From Thermoleophilia bacterium (GTDB taxonomy: Bacteria; Actinomycetota; Thermoleophilia; Gaiellales; Gaiellaceae): DNA of 40,095 bases. The notes beneath the pieces were generated by a model. It was given only the letters and a program-made list of their open reading frames with translations, was not told the origin of the DNA and searched no databases. The translations under genes and the position numbers were made by a program. Location of the stretch: positions 1 through 40,095 of the forward strand of contig JAICPI010000022.1 in assembly GCA_025929895.1 (NCBI GenBank), written 5' to 3'. This document shows positions 7,202 through 14,417 of the stretch, piece by piece. Each line of letters opens with the position of its first letter. The first letter of the stretch is position 1.

Positions 7202-8113
7202 GACGCCCGCGTGGATCCGACCGGTCCGGTCGCGGAGCGAGCCGCCCGAGCGGCCCGAGCGCACCGCGAGGATCTCGGCGAGGATCGCGACCGCCGTCTC
7301 GGGCGGGCTCTCGGCGCCGACGTCCAGGCCAACCGGCCCGTGGAGCCGGGACACCGTCTCCTCGCCCAGGCCCAGCTCCGCGAGGCCCTCCCGGCGCTTC
7401 GCCTGCGTCCGCCGCGAGCCGATCACGCCGACGTAGAACGCGTCGCTCGCCAGGGCGGACGCGAGGGCGGGAAGATCGATCCGGTCCTCGTGCGCGAGCA
7501 CCACGACCGCCGCTCCGTCGTCGAGGCCGATCCGCTCGAGCGCCTCGTCCGGCCACTCGACGGCGAGCTCGTCCGCGCTCGGAACGCGCTCGGGCGTGGC
7601 GAAACGCGGCCGGGGGTCGATCACGATCGTCCGCCAGCCAAGCGCGCGCGCGCCGCGGCAGAGCGCCTCGGCAGTGTCCACTGCGCCGACGACGACGAGC
7701 CGGGGGGCGGGGCGCGAGACGAGCTCGAGCTCGTCCTCCACGGGGCGGACGGTGACGACGCGTCCGGCCTCGAGCTCCTCGACCGCCCGCCGCAGCAGTG
7801 GGGCGCCGGCCTTCGCGACGAACACGTCGATCTCGCCGCCGCAGGGCAGCCCGACGCCGAGCGCCTGCTCGTCCGAGATCCCGTAGCTCAGCGTGCGCGC
7901 AGGCCCGCCGGCCAGCACGTCGCGCGCCTCCGCGTAGACCTCGTTCTCGACGCAGCCGGCCGAGACGGAGCCCACGAGCTCGCCCGTGCCCGTCACGCCG
8001 AGCACCGACCCGACCGGCCTCGGCGCCGATTTCCTCGTCGCGACGACCGTCGCGAGCGCGACCTCCTCGTCGCGCTCGAGCCAGCGGCGGAGCGACTCGA
8101 GTAGCTCCTGCAT
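7199..8113 (-). CDS. xdhC: XdhC/CoxI family molybdenum cofactor maturation protein
   Basis: A 304-residue protein of the XdhC/CoxI family, which binds and sulfurates molybdenum cofactor and delivers it to xanthine dehydrogenase-type enzymes. The N-terminal domain has the family motifs SAGCVE at 51-56 and GLPCGGEIDVF at 88-98, including the conserved Cys91. The C-terminal Rossmann-like domain begins at about 137 (LVVVGAVDTAEAL..) and ends with ESPPETAVAILAEILA. No molybdoenzyme gene occurs in this window. The ATG start is supported by a -10 six bases upstream. It is divergent from the PGPGW membrane protein gene. Confidence 0.93.
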   Translation of the reverse strand: MQELLESLRRWLERDEEVALATVVATRKSAPRPVGSVLGVTGTGELVGSVSAGCVENEVYAEARDVLAGGPARTLSYGISDEQALGVGLPCGGEIDVFVAKAGAPLLRRAVEELEAGRVVTVRPVEDELELVSRPAPRLVVVGAVDTAEALCRGARALGWRTIVIDPRPRFATPERVPSADELAVEWPDEALERIGLDDGAAVVVLAHEDRIDLPALASALASDAFYVGVIGSRRTQAKRREGLAELGLGEETVSRLHGPVGLDVGAESPPETAVAILAEILAVRSGRSGGSLRDRTGRIHAGV

Positions 8114-8119
8114 GACCGA

Positions 8120-8141
8120 ATCGTAGTCAGGCGGCTAGGGT
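8120..8141. promoter_or_regulatory. Divergent -10 elements for xdhC (minus) and the PGPGW gene (plus)
   Basis: Minus-strand TACGAT (8120-8125) ends 6 nt before the xdhC ATG at 8113. Plus-strand TAGGGT (8136-8141) ends 7 nt before the ATG at 8149. The start codons are 35 bp apart, so both transcripts should begin at or near their start codons. Confidence 0.5.
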
Positions 8142-8148
8142 TGCCGCG

Positions 8149-8514
8149 ATGACGGAGCCCCGGCCGGCGATCCAGAAGCTCCGCCGCCGGAAGGAGCTCC
8201 ACAAGCAGAAGAGCAAGCTCTACCGAGTCCCGTTCGCGCTCGTCGGCGGGCTCGTCGTCCTCGCCGGGCTCGCGCTGAGCCTGCCGGGGGTCCCGGGCCC
8301 CGGACTGCTCCTCGTCGGGCTCGGGCTCGCGATGCTCGCGCTCGAGTTCGATCGGGCCGAGCGCCTGCTCGAGCGGATCATCGATCGGGTCGAGGCGGTG
8401 CGCGACAGGACGAGCGCCGCGCAGGAGATCGCGATCGGCCTCCTGGGCGTCGCGGCGCTCGCCGGCTACGTGGTGGCGATCATCCTCTGGGACGTCCCCG
8501 TCCTGCCGGGCTAG
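8149..8514 (+). CDS. PGPGW-type small transmembrane protein
   Basis: A 121-residue membrane protein. A basic N-terminus (about 1-24) is followed by a hydrophobic hairpin at about 27-62 containing PGVPGPGLLLVGLGLAML, the glycine/proline motif of the TIGR02611/PGPGW family. A charged helix (about 63-86) and a third hydrophobic segment (about 90-112) follow. Function is unknown in the family. The downstream minus-strand gene ends 4 nt away. Confidence 0.82.
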   Translation: MTEPRPAIQKLRRRKELHKQKSKLYRVPFALVGGLVVLAGLALSLPGVPGPGLLLVGLGLAMLALEFDRAERLLERIIDRVEAVRDRTSAAQEIAIGLLGVAALAGYVVAIILWDVPVLPG

Positions 8515-8518
8515 CCTC

Positions 8519-8677
8519 CTAGTGCTCGCAGCGGCAGACCGGCTCGCCGAGCGCCCGGCGCTCGAGCTGGACGCCGCAGCGGGCGCAGCTCGGCGGGAGG
8601 ACCTTGGCGGCCACGAGCAGGCTCCGCATCAGCGTGAGCAGGAAGGCCGCCTCGAGCAGGGCGAGCGTGGGGTCCAT
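8519..8677 (-). CDS. Small membrane-anchored zinc-ribbon protein
   Basis: A predicted 52-residue protein. One hydrophobic helix spans about residues 4-24, and the tail carries CxxC (C31, C34) and CxC followed by His (C48, C50, H52), a likely metal knuckle. Start at the ATG at 8677, which has AAGGAG immediately upstream (spacing of one base is unusually tight). I do not recognise a family. The convergent position, the clean stop and the paired cysteines support it as real, but it is short. Confidence 0.5.
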   Translation of the reverse strand: MDPTLALLEAAFLLTLMRSLLVAAKVLPPSCARCGVQLERRALGEPVCRCEH

Positions 8678-8718
8678 GCTCCTTCTTCGGCAGAAACGGC
8701 TCCGCGGTTTAGCGCCGG

Positions 8719-8724
8719 TACAAT
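8719..8724 (+). promoter_or_regulatory. -10 element TACAAT for the 75-residue membrane protein
   Basis: TACAAT ends 9 nt before the GTG at 8734, giving a predicted transcription start within a base or two of the codon. No -35 match is seen. Confidence 0.5.
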
Positions 8725-8733
8725 CGGGCCGCA

Positions 8734-8961
8734 GTGGGCTGGATCTACGCCCTGCTGCTGGCCGGAGCGGTCGTCGTCCTCGCGGTCGCGGAGTGGCCCA
8801 GGCTGGCCGCTCGCTTCGGGCTGGAGGAGCGGTTGCCGCGCGCGCGCCGGCGGCGCCGGTCACACCTGCAGCTCGTGCAGAGCGAGAGCGAGGAGTTCGC
8901 AGCGAGCGTCGAGCGAGATCTCCAGCGCCTGCCGACGATCGACGAGCGCGACCGGAGCTAG
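8734..8961 (+). CDS. Small single-pass membrane protein, unknown function
   Basis: A 75-residue protein. One N-terminal hydrophobic helix (about residues 3-19) is followed by a cytoplasmic basic stretch (PRARRRRRSH) and a charged, probably helical tail. No family is recognised. The start is supported by the TACAAT -10. It converges with the subtilase gene, and the stop codons share CTAG (4-bp overlap). Confidence 0.65.
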   Translation: MGWIYALLLAGAVVVLAVAEWPRLAARFGLEERLPRARRRRRSHLQLVQSESEEFAASVERDLQRLPTIDERDRS

Positions 8962-11288
8962 CGAACCCGGACCGTCGCGCGCAGCACGCGCGTGTTCGGG
9001 AGGATCGAGGTGACGTTCTCCATGTTCTTCGCCTCCTGGTGGTCGGAGACGGTGAACACGAGGCGGTGCGCACCCCGGCCGAGGCTGCTCACCTCGATCG
9101 ACGCGACGCCTCTCGACAACCGCACGGGCAGACGGCGTGAGCCGACCTGCGCCTGGAGCGAGCGGGGGTCCACGCCTGCGCCGCCGTCGGCCACGCGCAC
9201 GCGAACGACTCCGCGGCGCGCGACCGGGGAGACGAGGCGCGCGCTCGGCGGCCGGAGGTCGTCGACCCAGAACCGGAACGTGAAGCGGCTCCCTCGCGCG
9301 GGGGAGTCGAACACGATCCCGTAGGTGCCTGGGGTGGGGCGGACCGCGCCGGCCACCGGCTGGGCGTCGCCGAAGTCCTCGACGTAGGGGTTGATGTTCA
9401 ACGGCAGCCCCGGCATCCCGACGAGCCGGTTCTCGTCGCGTCCGAACACGACCCGCGGCTGCACGCCGCCGGAGAGGACCGCGACGCCGAAGTTCGCGAC
9501 CGGTCGGCGGATGGTGACGCGGAAGACCTGCTCTGGGCCCGCCTGCGGCGGTGCGGCGACCTCCGGGTAGCGGTACTGCGAGACGCGCGAGGGACGACCG
9601 ACCGTCGAGCCTGCGTAGGTGCCCGTCCGCGCCAGCGCGCGCGAGGCGCGCAGGAGCCGGGGCGTCGCGACGCGGTACCAGTACGGGATCCGCCGCGTCG
9701 CGTCGCCGCGCCGCAGCACGAGGAACGACGCGTCCTCGTCGCCGCGCCGCTCGAGCTCGCTGAAGCGGACGGTCAGCTCGCCGGGCACGGTCACCGACCG
9801 CGGGGTCGCACCGGAGACGAGCGACCAGACGCCCGCGCCGCCGCCCGCGTCGTCGAGCCGGATCCGGACCGCCGGGTTCTCGGCGCCCTCGACCAGCTCG
9901 AAGGAGGCGGTGGCCGGCTCCGCGAAGAGCAGCGGCGCGTCGGCCGCGGCGGCGTCCACGATCCCGCCGCCGGTCCGCAGCGGGCTCCCGTTCGGACGCG
10001 CCGTGGTCACGAGCGCGGACTTGAGCTGCGCGGGGGTCCAGCTCGGATGGCGGCGCCTGAGCAGCGCGACGACACCGCTGACGTGGGGCGCGGCCATGCT
10101 CGTCCCGCTCAGCGACGACCAGTCGGAGCCGGGGGCGGCCGAGATGATGTCGGACCCCGGCGCTGCGAGCTCCGGCTTGAAGCGGAGCGAGACGGGGGCC
10201 GGTCCCGACGACGAGAACGACGAGACCGTGCGTTCCTGCGTGACGGAGCCGACGGCGATCGCCGCGGCCGCGCTCGCGGGGGAGCCGACGGAGCCGCCCC
10301 GGAACCTGCCGAACTCGTTGCCGGCCGCGGCGACCGTGGGGACACCCGCGGCCGCGGCCCCCGCGATCGCGAGCGCGACGAGGTCTCGCGTCGGCTCGAT
10401 CTCGGGCTGGCCGAGCGAGAGGTTGATCACGTCCATGCCGTCGGCGACGGCGGCCTCGATCCCCGCGGCGATCTCGGGCGCGTTGCCGTTCAGGCCGAAG
10501 TTGTCGGTCGGCACGGAGAGCACCTTGTAGTTGCCGAGGTACGCCCGGGGCGCGACGCCCGAGAGCCGCAGCCCCGCCGGGCCGATCGTGCCCGCGTTCC
10601 CCGCCGCGATGCCCGCGACGTGGGTCGCGTGCGACGACAGCTCGGGGTCGAACGGCAGGGGCCCGGCCGCGTGCACGAGCCCGCGCGGCGGGAACGCCCG
10701 CGCGACGATCACCTTCGCGGTCGTGTGCGACGTCACGCCCTTCGGGAAGCCGGGCGGCATCGTGTAGCCGGCGGAGGAGAAGAAGGGGTGGGACTGGTCG
10801 ACGCCGTCGTCGAGGATCGCGACCTTCGCGCCCTCGCCGGCGTTCACGCCCGGCAGCGACCAGAGCGCCGGCGCCGCGATCATCGCGACGCTGCGGTCCA
10901 GCAGCCGCCGGTAGCTCACGCTCGGGTAGACGTCCGCGAGCCGTGCGAGCGCGGCGAGGTCCCCCCGCGGCAGTGAGACGGCGAGCCCGTTCAGGACGAT
11001 CCGGTAGCGCCGGTAGACCTGCGCCCGCGGCACCACTCGCGCGAGCCGGGCCTCGAACGCGCGCTGCGCCTCGGCGACGGCCTCGAGCGACGCCCGGCTG
11101 GTCGAGGACGAGAGGTCGAGCCGAGCCCGCTTGGCCGCAGAGGTGAGCGCGCGACTCTCGGCCCGAGCCTCGGCCAGTCCCGGCGAGTCGAGCCGGACCA
11201 CGACCTGGACGTCCCGCGCGAACGCCGAGGCAGGCGCAACGAGCGCCGCGAGCACCGCCATGAGGACCCCGGTACGCAGAGCGTTCAT
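8958..11288 (-). CDS. Secreted subtilisin-like serine protease (S8)
   Basis: A 776-residue exported protease. Residues 1-24 form a signal peptide (MNALRTGVLMAVLAALVAPASAFA). Residues about 26-125 resemble an I9-type propeptide. The catalytic domain starts at about 135: Asp160 (VAILDDGVD), His220 (SSHATHVAGIAAG, with Ala in place of the usual Gly), oxyanion Asn324 (AAGNEFG) and Ser397 (GTSMAAPHVSG). A long C-terminal region (about 450-776) is beta-rich, with fibronectin-like parts probably for substrate or wall binding. A PA-type insert is not evident. It is monocistronic on the minus strand. Confidence 0.94.
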   Translation of the reverse strand: MNALRTGVLMAVLAALVAPASAFARDVQVVVRLDSPGLAEARAESRALTSAAKRARLDLSSSTSRASLEAVAEAQRAFEARLARVVPRAQVYRRYRIVLNGLAVSLPRGDLAALARLADVYPSVSYRRLLDRSVAMIAAPALWSLPGVNAGEGAKVAILDDGVDQSHPFFSSAGYTMPPGFPKGVTSHTTAKVIVARAFPPRGLVHAAGPLPFDPELSSHATHVAGIAAGNAGTIGPAGLRLSGVAPRAYLGNYKVLSVPTDNFGLNGNAPEIAAGIEAAVADGMDVINLSLGQPEIEPTRDLVALAIAGAAAAGVPTVAAAGNEFGRFRGGSVGSPASAAAAIAVGSVTQERTVSSFSSSGPAPVSLRFKPELAAPGSDIISAAPGSDWSSLSGTSMAAPHVSGVVALLRRRHPSWTPAQLKSALVTTARPNGSPLRTGGGIVDAAAADAPLLFAEPATASFELVEGAENPAVRIRLDDAGGGAGVWSLVSGATPRSVTVPGELTVRFSELERRGDEDASFLVLRRGDATRRIPYWYRVATPRLLRASRALARTGTYAGSTVGRPSRVSQYRYPEVAAPPQAGPEQVFRVTIRRPVANFGVAVLSGGVQPRVVFGRDENRLVGMPGLPLNINPYVEDFGDAQPVAGAVRPTPGTYGIVFDSPARGSRFTFRFWVDDLRPPSARLVSPVARRGVVRVRVADGGAGVDPRSLQAQVGSRRLPVRLSRGVASIEVSSLGRGAHRLVFTVSDHQEAKNMENVTSILPNTRVLRATVRVR

Positions 11289-11372
11289 GGTAGGCGGGAA
11301 CTGTTAGAAAATCCGCTCCGCCGGAGCCGGGCTCCGCCCGGATCCGGTCCAGGTACGCGGCGAAGGCACGGC

Positions 11373-11378
11373 TACACT
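11373..11378 (+). promoter_or_regulatory. -10 element TACACT upstream of tRNA-Leu
   Basis: TACACT is 53 nt before the tRNA 5' end. The same hexamer precedes tRNA-Arg at 39947-39952. The intervening leader folds into a hairpin. Confidence 0.4.
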
Positions 11379-11390
11379 GGCACAGGAGTA

Positions 11391-11427
11391 CCGGCGAAAG
11401 TCGAGGCCGAAGGCCGACTTTGGCCGG
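11391..11427 (+). other. Hairpin in the tRNA-Leu leader
   Basis: CCGGC and AAAGTC on the left pair with GACTTT and GCCGG on the right, around an inner GGCC-GAA-GGCC. There is a single G-G mismatch between the outer two stems and a small bulge inside. The structure ends 4 nt before the tRNA, so it could be a processing signal or a cryptic terminator. Confidence 0.5.
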
Positions 11428-11431
11428 GCAT

Positions 11432-11515
11432 GCGGATGTGGCGGAATTGGTAGACGCGCACGGTTCAGGTCCGTGTGGGGGCAACCCCGTGGAGGTTCAA
11501 GTCCTCTCATCCGCA
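11432..11515 (+). tRNA. tRNA-Leu (anticodon CAG)
   Basis: An 84-nt class II tRNA. The acceptor GCGGATG pairs with CATCCGC, the anticodon arm CACGG-TTCAGGT-CCGTG gives CAG, and the long variable arm GGGG-CAA-CCCC is typical of leucine tRNAs. The T arm is GAGGTTCAAGTCCTC. The discriminator is A and CCA is not encoded. Confidence 0.97.
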
Positions 11516-11653
11516 TCGTCGACTCGCCGAATCCCCCACGGTGGGTGACACGGGTCGTGGGCGTACGGCGTCTTACCGTGCGGAGGCTCGTCTCGAGCAA
11601 CGTTCCGAGGGTGAGACGGGGAACGGGGCCGGGGCGAGTCTCCTCCGTCCAGC

Positions 11654-12112
11654 TCAGGCAGGCAGTGCGGCCAGGACGTCGTCCGCGTGGGTGTCCGGCT
11701 TGACCTTGCGCATCACCCTGGCGACGTTGCCCTCGGAGTCGATCAGGAAGGTCGAGCGCTCGACGCCCATGTACGTCTTCCCGTAGGCCTTCTTCTCGCC
11801 CCAGACGCCGTAGTCCTCGGCCACCTTGTGGTCGGGGTCGGCGAGCAGCGTGAACGGGAGCCCGTACTTCTCTTTGAACTTCACGTGCGAGGTCTGGTCG
11901 TCCGGGCTGACGCCGAGGACGACCGCGCCGCGCTCCTCGAAGGCGGAGTAGTTGTCGCGGATGTCGCAAGCCTGTCTCGTGCAGCCGGGCGTGTCGTCCT
12001 TCGGATAGAAGTAGAGGACGACGGGCTTGCCGCGGTAGTCCGACAGCTTCACCGACTCGCCCGCGTCCGTCGTCAGCTCGAAGTCCGGCGCCGGCTTTCC
12101 TTCCTCGACCAT
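11654..12112 (-). CDS. bcp: Thioredoxin-dependent peroxiredoxin (Bcp/PrxQ)
   Basis: A 152-residue AhpC/TSA-fold peroxidase that reduces hydrogen peroxide and alkyl hydroperoxides with thioredoxin. The motif YPKDDTPGCTRQAC gives peroxidatic Cys44 and resolving Cys49, the spacing of atypical 2-Cys PrxQ enzymes. GVSPDD and the C-terminal STFLIDSEG strand are also typical. The start is placed at MVEEGKPAPDFEL because the domain begins there; longer upstream reading is non-homologous. It is divergent from the 118-residue membrane protein gene, with 27 bp between start codons. Confidence 0.94.
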   Translation of the reverse strand: MVEEGKPAPDFELTTDAGESVKLSDYRGKPVVLYFYPKDDTPGCTRQACDIRDNYSAFEERGAVVLGVSPDDQTSHVKFKEKYGLPFTLLADPDHKVAEDYGVWGEKKAYGKTYMGVERSTFLIDSEGNVARVMRKVKPDTHADDVLAALPA

Positions 12113-12126
12113 CCCGATCCTCTCTG

Positions 12127-12132
12127 TAGGGT
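12127..12132 (+). promoter_or_regulatory. -10 element TAGGGT for the 118-residue membrane protein
   Basis: TAGGGT ends 7 nt before the ATG at 12140. The spacing and lack of a ribosome site match the leaderless pattern. Confidence 0.45.
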
Positions 12133-12139
12133 CCGCCCG

Positions 12140-12496
12140 ATGGTAGTGCTCCACCAGTGGGTCGCCGTCGCGGTGATCGGGGCCGCTGCGGTCGCGACGG
12201 TGTGGGGCGGGGCGACGTACGTGCGAAGGGCGCGGGCTGGCGCCGCGCTCGGCCACGCGCTGACGCTCGTGCAGACGCTCTGCGTCGCGCAGGTCGCGCT
12301 CGGGCTCCTGCTCGTGGCCGACGAGCGCCGCACGGCCGACGACCTCCACTACGTGTACGGCACGCTCGCCCTGCTCGTCGTGCTCGCACCGTGGTTCTAC
12401 GCCCCGTCCGACCCGCGGCGCCGGCTCGGGTGGTTCGCCGGCACCTCGCTGGTCGCGGCCGCGCTCGCGGTCCGCGCCTACACGACCTCCGGATGA
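12140..12496 (+). CDS. Small integral membrane protein, unknown function
   Basis: A 118-residue protein with four hydrophobic segments (about residues 5-25, 36-58, 71-87 and 98-114) and short charged loops, one containing the acidic DERRTADDLHY. I do not recognise a family. The His residues near membrane edges (H5, H39, H69) could hint at a redox or heme function, but this is weak. It overlaps the next gene by 4 bp (ATGA), so the two are translationally coupled. Confidence 0.75.
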   Translation: MVVLHQWVAVAVIGAAAVATVWGGATYVRRARAGAALGHALTLVQTLCVAQVALGLLLVADERRTADDLHYVYGTLALLVVLAPWFYAPSDPRRRLGWFAGTSLVAAALAVRAYTTSG

Positions 12497-12870
12497 AGCG
12501 CTTCTGGGACGGTCTGAACCCGACGGTCCGCGGGTTCCTGCTCATCGGCCTCGTCGCGCTCGCGATCGTCGTGCTGAACCTCTACACGGCGCTCGCGTCG
12601 CTCCAGGCGATCGTCCGGATCGCGTTTTTCCTCGCGATCGCGTTCTTCCTCTACCTGCTCTGGCGGGAGCGGCGCGAGGAGATCGGCGCGTGGCCCGGGC
12701 GTGCGCGGTTCGCGTTCTTCGGCGCGGTCGTCCTGATCGTCGCCGACATCGGGACGTACATCCTCGTCGGCGCGAGCGGGCTCGCCGCGCTCGCGTTCGT
12801 CGCGGTGCTCGCGATCAGCGCGTTCGCGGCCTTCCGCGTCTGGCGCGACCAGCGAACCTACGGGTATTGA
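12493..12870 (+). CDS. Small integral membrane protein, unknown function
   Basis: A 125-residue protein. Hydrophobic segments at about 14-34 and 38-57 are followed by a charged loop (WRERREEIGAWPGR) and further segments at about 73-92 and 95-113, ending in WRDQRTYGY. No family is recognised. The ATG lies in the ATGA overlap with the upstream gene, so the two probably form a functional pair in the membrane. It is followed directly by a strong hairpin. Confidence 0.75.
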   Translation: MKRFWDGLNPTVRGFLLIGLVALAIVVLNLYTALASLQAIVRIAFFLAIAFFLYLLWRERREEIGAWPGRARFAFFGAVVLIVADIGTYILVGASGLAALAFVAVLAISAFAAFRVWRDQRTYGY

Positions 12871-12871
12871 C

Positions 12872-12898
12872 CGTGGGGGAACCCCTGGTTCCCCCACG
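12872..12898. terminator. Perfect 12-bp hairpin after the membrane-protein operon
   Basis: CGTGGGGGAACC (12872-12883) pairs perfectly with GGTTCCCCCACG (12887-12898) around a CCT loop, one base after the stop codon. There is no T-run. Its core GGGGGAACC/GGTTCCCCC is repeated in the hairpin at 13057-13083. Confidence 0.65.
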
Positions 12899-13056
12899 AG
12901 CCCCTCCTCTTTGGCTCGAATCCCACGCGCGGGGTGTGCTCCGGCCGGGCAAAGCCCGGCCTCCGCGGCCGAATCGCAAAGCCGTGCCACGGAGGCGGGG
13001 CTTTGCCCCGCCGGAGTCGCTACGGCTCGCGACGGCTCGCGGTGAAGGAGGGGGGA
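12899..13056. repeat. Palindrome-rich interval between convergent genes
   Basis: Two further perfect stem-loops lie here: GGCCGGGC-AAA-GCCCGGCC at 12943-12961 and GGCGGGGC-TTT-GCCCCGCC at 12994-13012. GCAAAGCC (12976-12983) can also pair with GGCTTTGC in the second one. With the two terminal GGGGGAACC hairpins the whole block 12872-13083 looks like one composite palindromic element. Confidence 0.6.
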
Positions 13057-13760
13057 CGCGGGGGAACCATGGGTTCCCCCGCGCTTGCGCCGTCCAGCCG
13101 GTCGAGGGCGGCGCGGATCTCCATCCCCTCGCCGACGAAGATCGGCGTGTCGCGCTCGGTGTAGCTCGACGCCTCGCTGTCGCGGAGCGTCAGCATCAAG
13201 TGCATGAAATCCGCGGGCTCGTCGCACTCGAAGGCGGTCATGAACTCCTGGTCGTCGATCCCGAACGAGTAGGTCGTGTGGTTGTGGATCGTCGGGAACG
13301 TGCGGCCGACCCGGATGTGCTCGTCCATCGCCTCCTGGCGCCGCTCGGGCGTGAGCGCGTACCAGGGGCGGACCTTCACGAACGGGTAGACGACGAGGTA
13401 CGGCGAGCCCTTCGGGACGATCTTGCGGGGACGCCGGGCAGACGTGTACTCGGACGCCTTCGTCGTCGCGAGGTATGAGTAGGGCGTCTCGAGCCAGCCC
13501 GCGAGCGGCGTCGCGTTCAGCTCGGCGGCGAGCTCGCCGAGGGCCTCGTAGCGCGAGGTGATCTTCCAGAGGAAGAAGTCGCAGTCGGGACGGACGCCCG
13601 TGACCGAGTAGGCGCGAAGCGTCTCCATTCGCTCGGCCCAGGACTCGACCACCTCGGCGAAGGCGTCCTTGCCCGCGGCGCGCTCCTCGACCGGCAGCCG
13701 GCGCCACGCCGGGTCGGCGCGGAAGAAGGTGTAGGCGACGTATTGGCCTTGTCCGTCCAT
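13020..13760 (-). CDS. chdC: Chlorite dismutase-family protein, probable coproheme decarboxylase
   Basis: A 246-residue protein of the HemQ/ChdC family, which decarboxylates coproheme III to heme b in the last step of the coproporphyrin-dependent pathway of Gram-positive bacteria. YPFVKVRPWY at 125-134 supplies the candidate catalytic Tyr125 and Lys129, and the proximal heme ligand is probably His148 in MDEHIRVGR. YSFGIDDQEFMTAFE at 164-178 and DTPIFVG at 204-210 are conserved. The last ~25 residues, after LDRLDGA, are an unusual extension encoded by the GGGGGAACC hairpin and following sequence; the family normally ends there. ATG start with TACCAT nine bases upstream. Confidence 0.88.
   Translation of the reverse strand: MDGQGQYVAYTFFRADPAWRRLPVEERAAGKDAFAEVVESWAERMETLRAYSVTGVRPDCDFFLWKITSRYEALGELAAELNATPLAGWLETPYSYLATTKASEYTSARRPRKIVPKGSPYLVVYPFVKVRPWYALTPERRQEAMDEHIRVGRTFPTIHNHTTYSFGIDDQEFMTAFECDEPADFMHLMLTLRDSEASSYTERDTPIFVGEGMEIRAALDRLDGASAGEPMVPPRPPSFTASRREP
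13057..13083. repeat. Perfect 12-bp hairpin inside the 3' end of the chdC-like gene
   Basis: CGCGGGGGAACC (13057-13068) pairs with GGTTCCCCCGCG (13072-13083) around ATG. The core matches the hairpin at 12872-12898. It is translated as part of the C-terminal extension and could act as the terminator for the minus-strand gene if the true end lay upstream of it. Confidence 0.7.
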
Positions 13761-13769
13761 CAGGGCAGA

Positions 13770-13775
13770 ATGGTA
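13770..13775 (-). promoter_or_regulatory. -10 element TACCAT for the chdC-like gene
   Basis: On the minus strand TACCAT ends 9 nt before the ATG at 13760. It overlaps the first codons of the divergent secreted-protein gene, so the two transcripts must compete or alternate. Confidence 0.35.
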
Positions 13776-14417
13776 GTCGTGGTCCTGCGGCTGATCACGG
13801 CCCTCGCGGCTGCGGCGATGCTCGGCGTCTCGGCGCCGGCGGCCGCACGCGTGGGCCCGGGCGGCGTCGACGTCCTGCTCGGCGCGACGCTCGGGCGCAC
13901 CTGGTCCTGGCAGGCGGACTCGCCCTGCGGCGAGGAGGTGGGGGAGGGCCGACGCGTCGTCAGGCTCCGGACCGCGGCGCGGACGTCGCTGCCCGGCAAT
14001 GGGGGCACGGTCCGCGTCGTCGGGACGCTCGAGACGAGTGGCTCCGCGGAGACCTGGGAGGACGAGAACCGCTCGTGCGTCGCGCGGACGCAGCGCTGTC
14101 CGACCGTCCGGAGGCCGATCACGGGGTCCGTGCAGGTGCGCATCCGGGGCGACGCCGTCGCCCTCTCGAGCCTGCGCTATCGCGTCGTCGGTCGTCCCGG
14201 CTGCGCGCCCGAGGTCGCCGAGGTGCGCGCCGTCCTGCGCAATGAGCCGCGTCTCGAGCGCGTCGCCGTGCGCGACCGTGAGCACAAGCTCCGCAACGCG
14301 AGGATCCCGCGTCTCACCGTGCGCGCCTCGGCGAGCCCGACACAGGAGCTCGCCGGCCCGGTCACGGGCAAGGTGGCCGCCACGGTGCGCTGGACTTTGA
14401 ATCTGACGCGCCGTTAG
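13770..14417 (+). CDS. Secreted protein of unknown function
   Basis: A predicted exported protein of 215 residues. A hydrophobic signal sequence (MVVVVLRLITALAAAAMLG..) has a likely cleavage site after APAAA at about residue 26. The mature part is beta-rich with four Cys (in SPCGEE, RSCVART, QRCPTV and PGCAPE), which could form two disulfides outside the cell. No family is recognised. The ATG at 13770 is chosen because the signal peptide starts there. It is divergent from the chdC-like gene by 9 bp and converges with the glycosidase gene with a 4-bp stop overlap (TTAG). Confidence 0.75.
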   Translation: MVVVVLRLITALAAAAMLGVSAPAAARVGPGGVDVLLGATLGRTWSWQADSPCGEEVGEGRRVVRLRTAARTSLPGNGGTVRVVGTLETSGSAETWEDENRSCVARTQRCPTVRRPITGSVQVRIRGDAVALSSLRYRVVGRPGCAPEVAEVRAVLRNEPRLERVAVRDREHKLRNARIPRLTVRASASPTQELAGPVTGKVAATVRWTLNLTRR

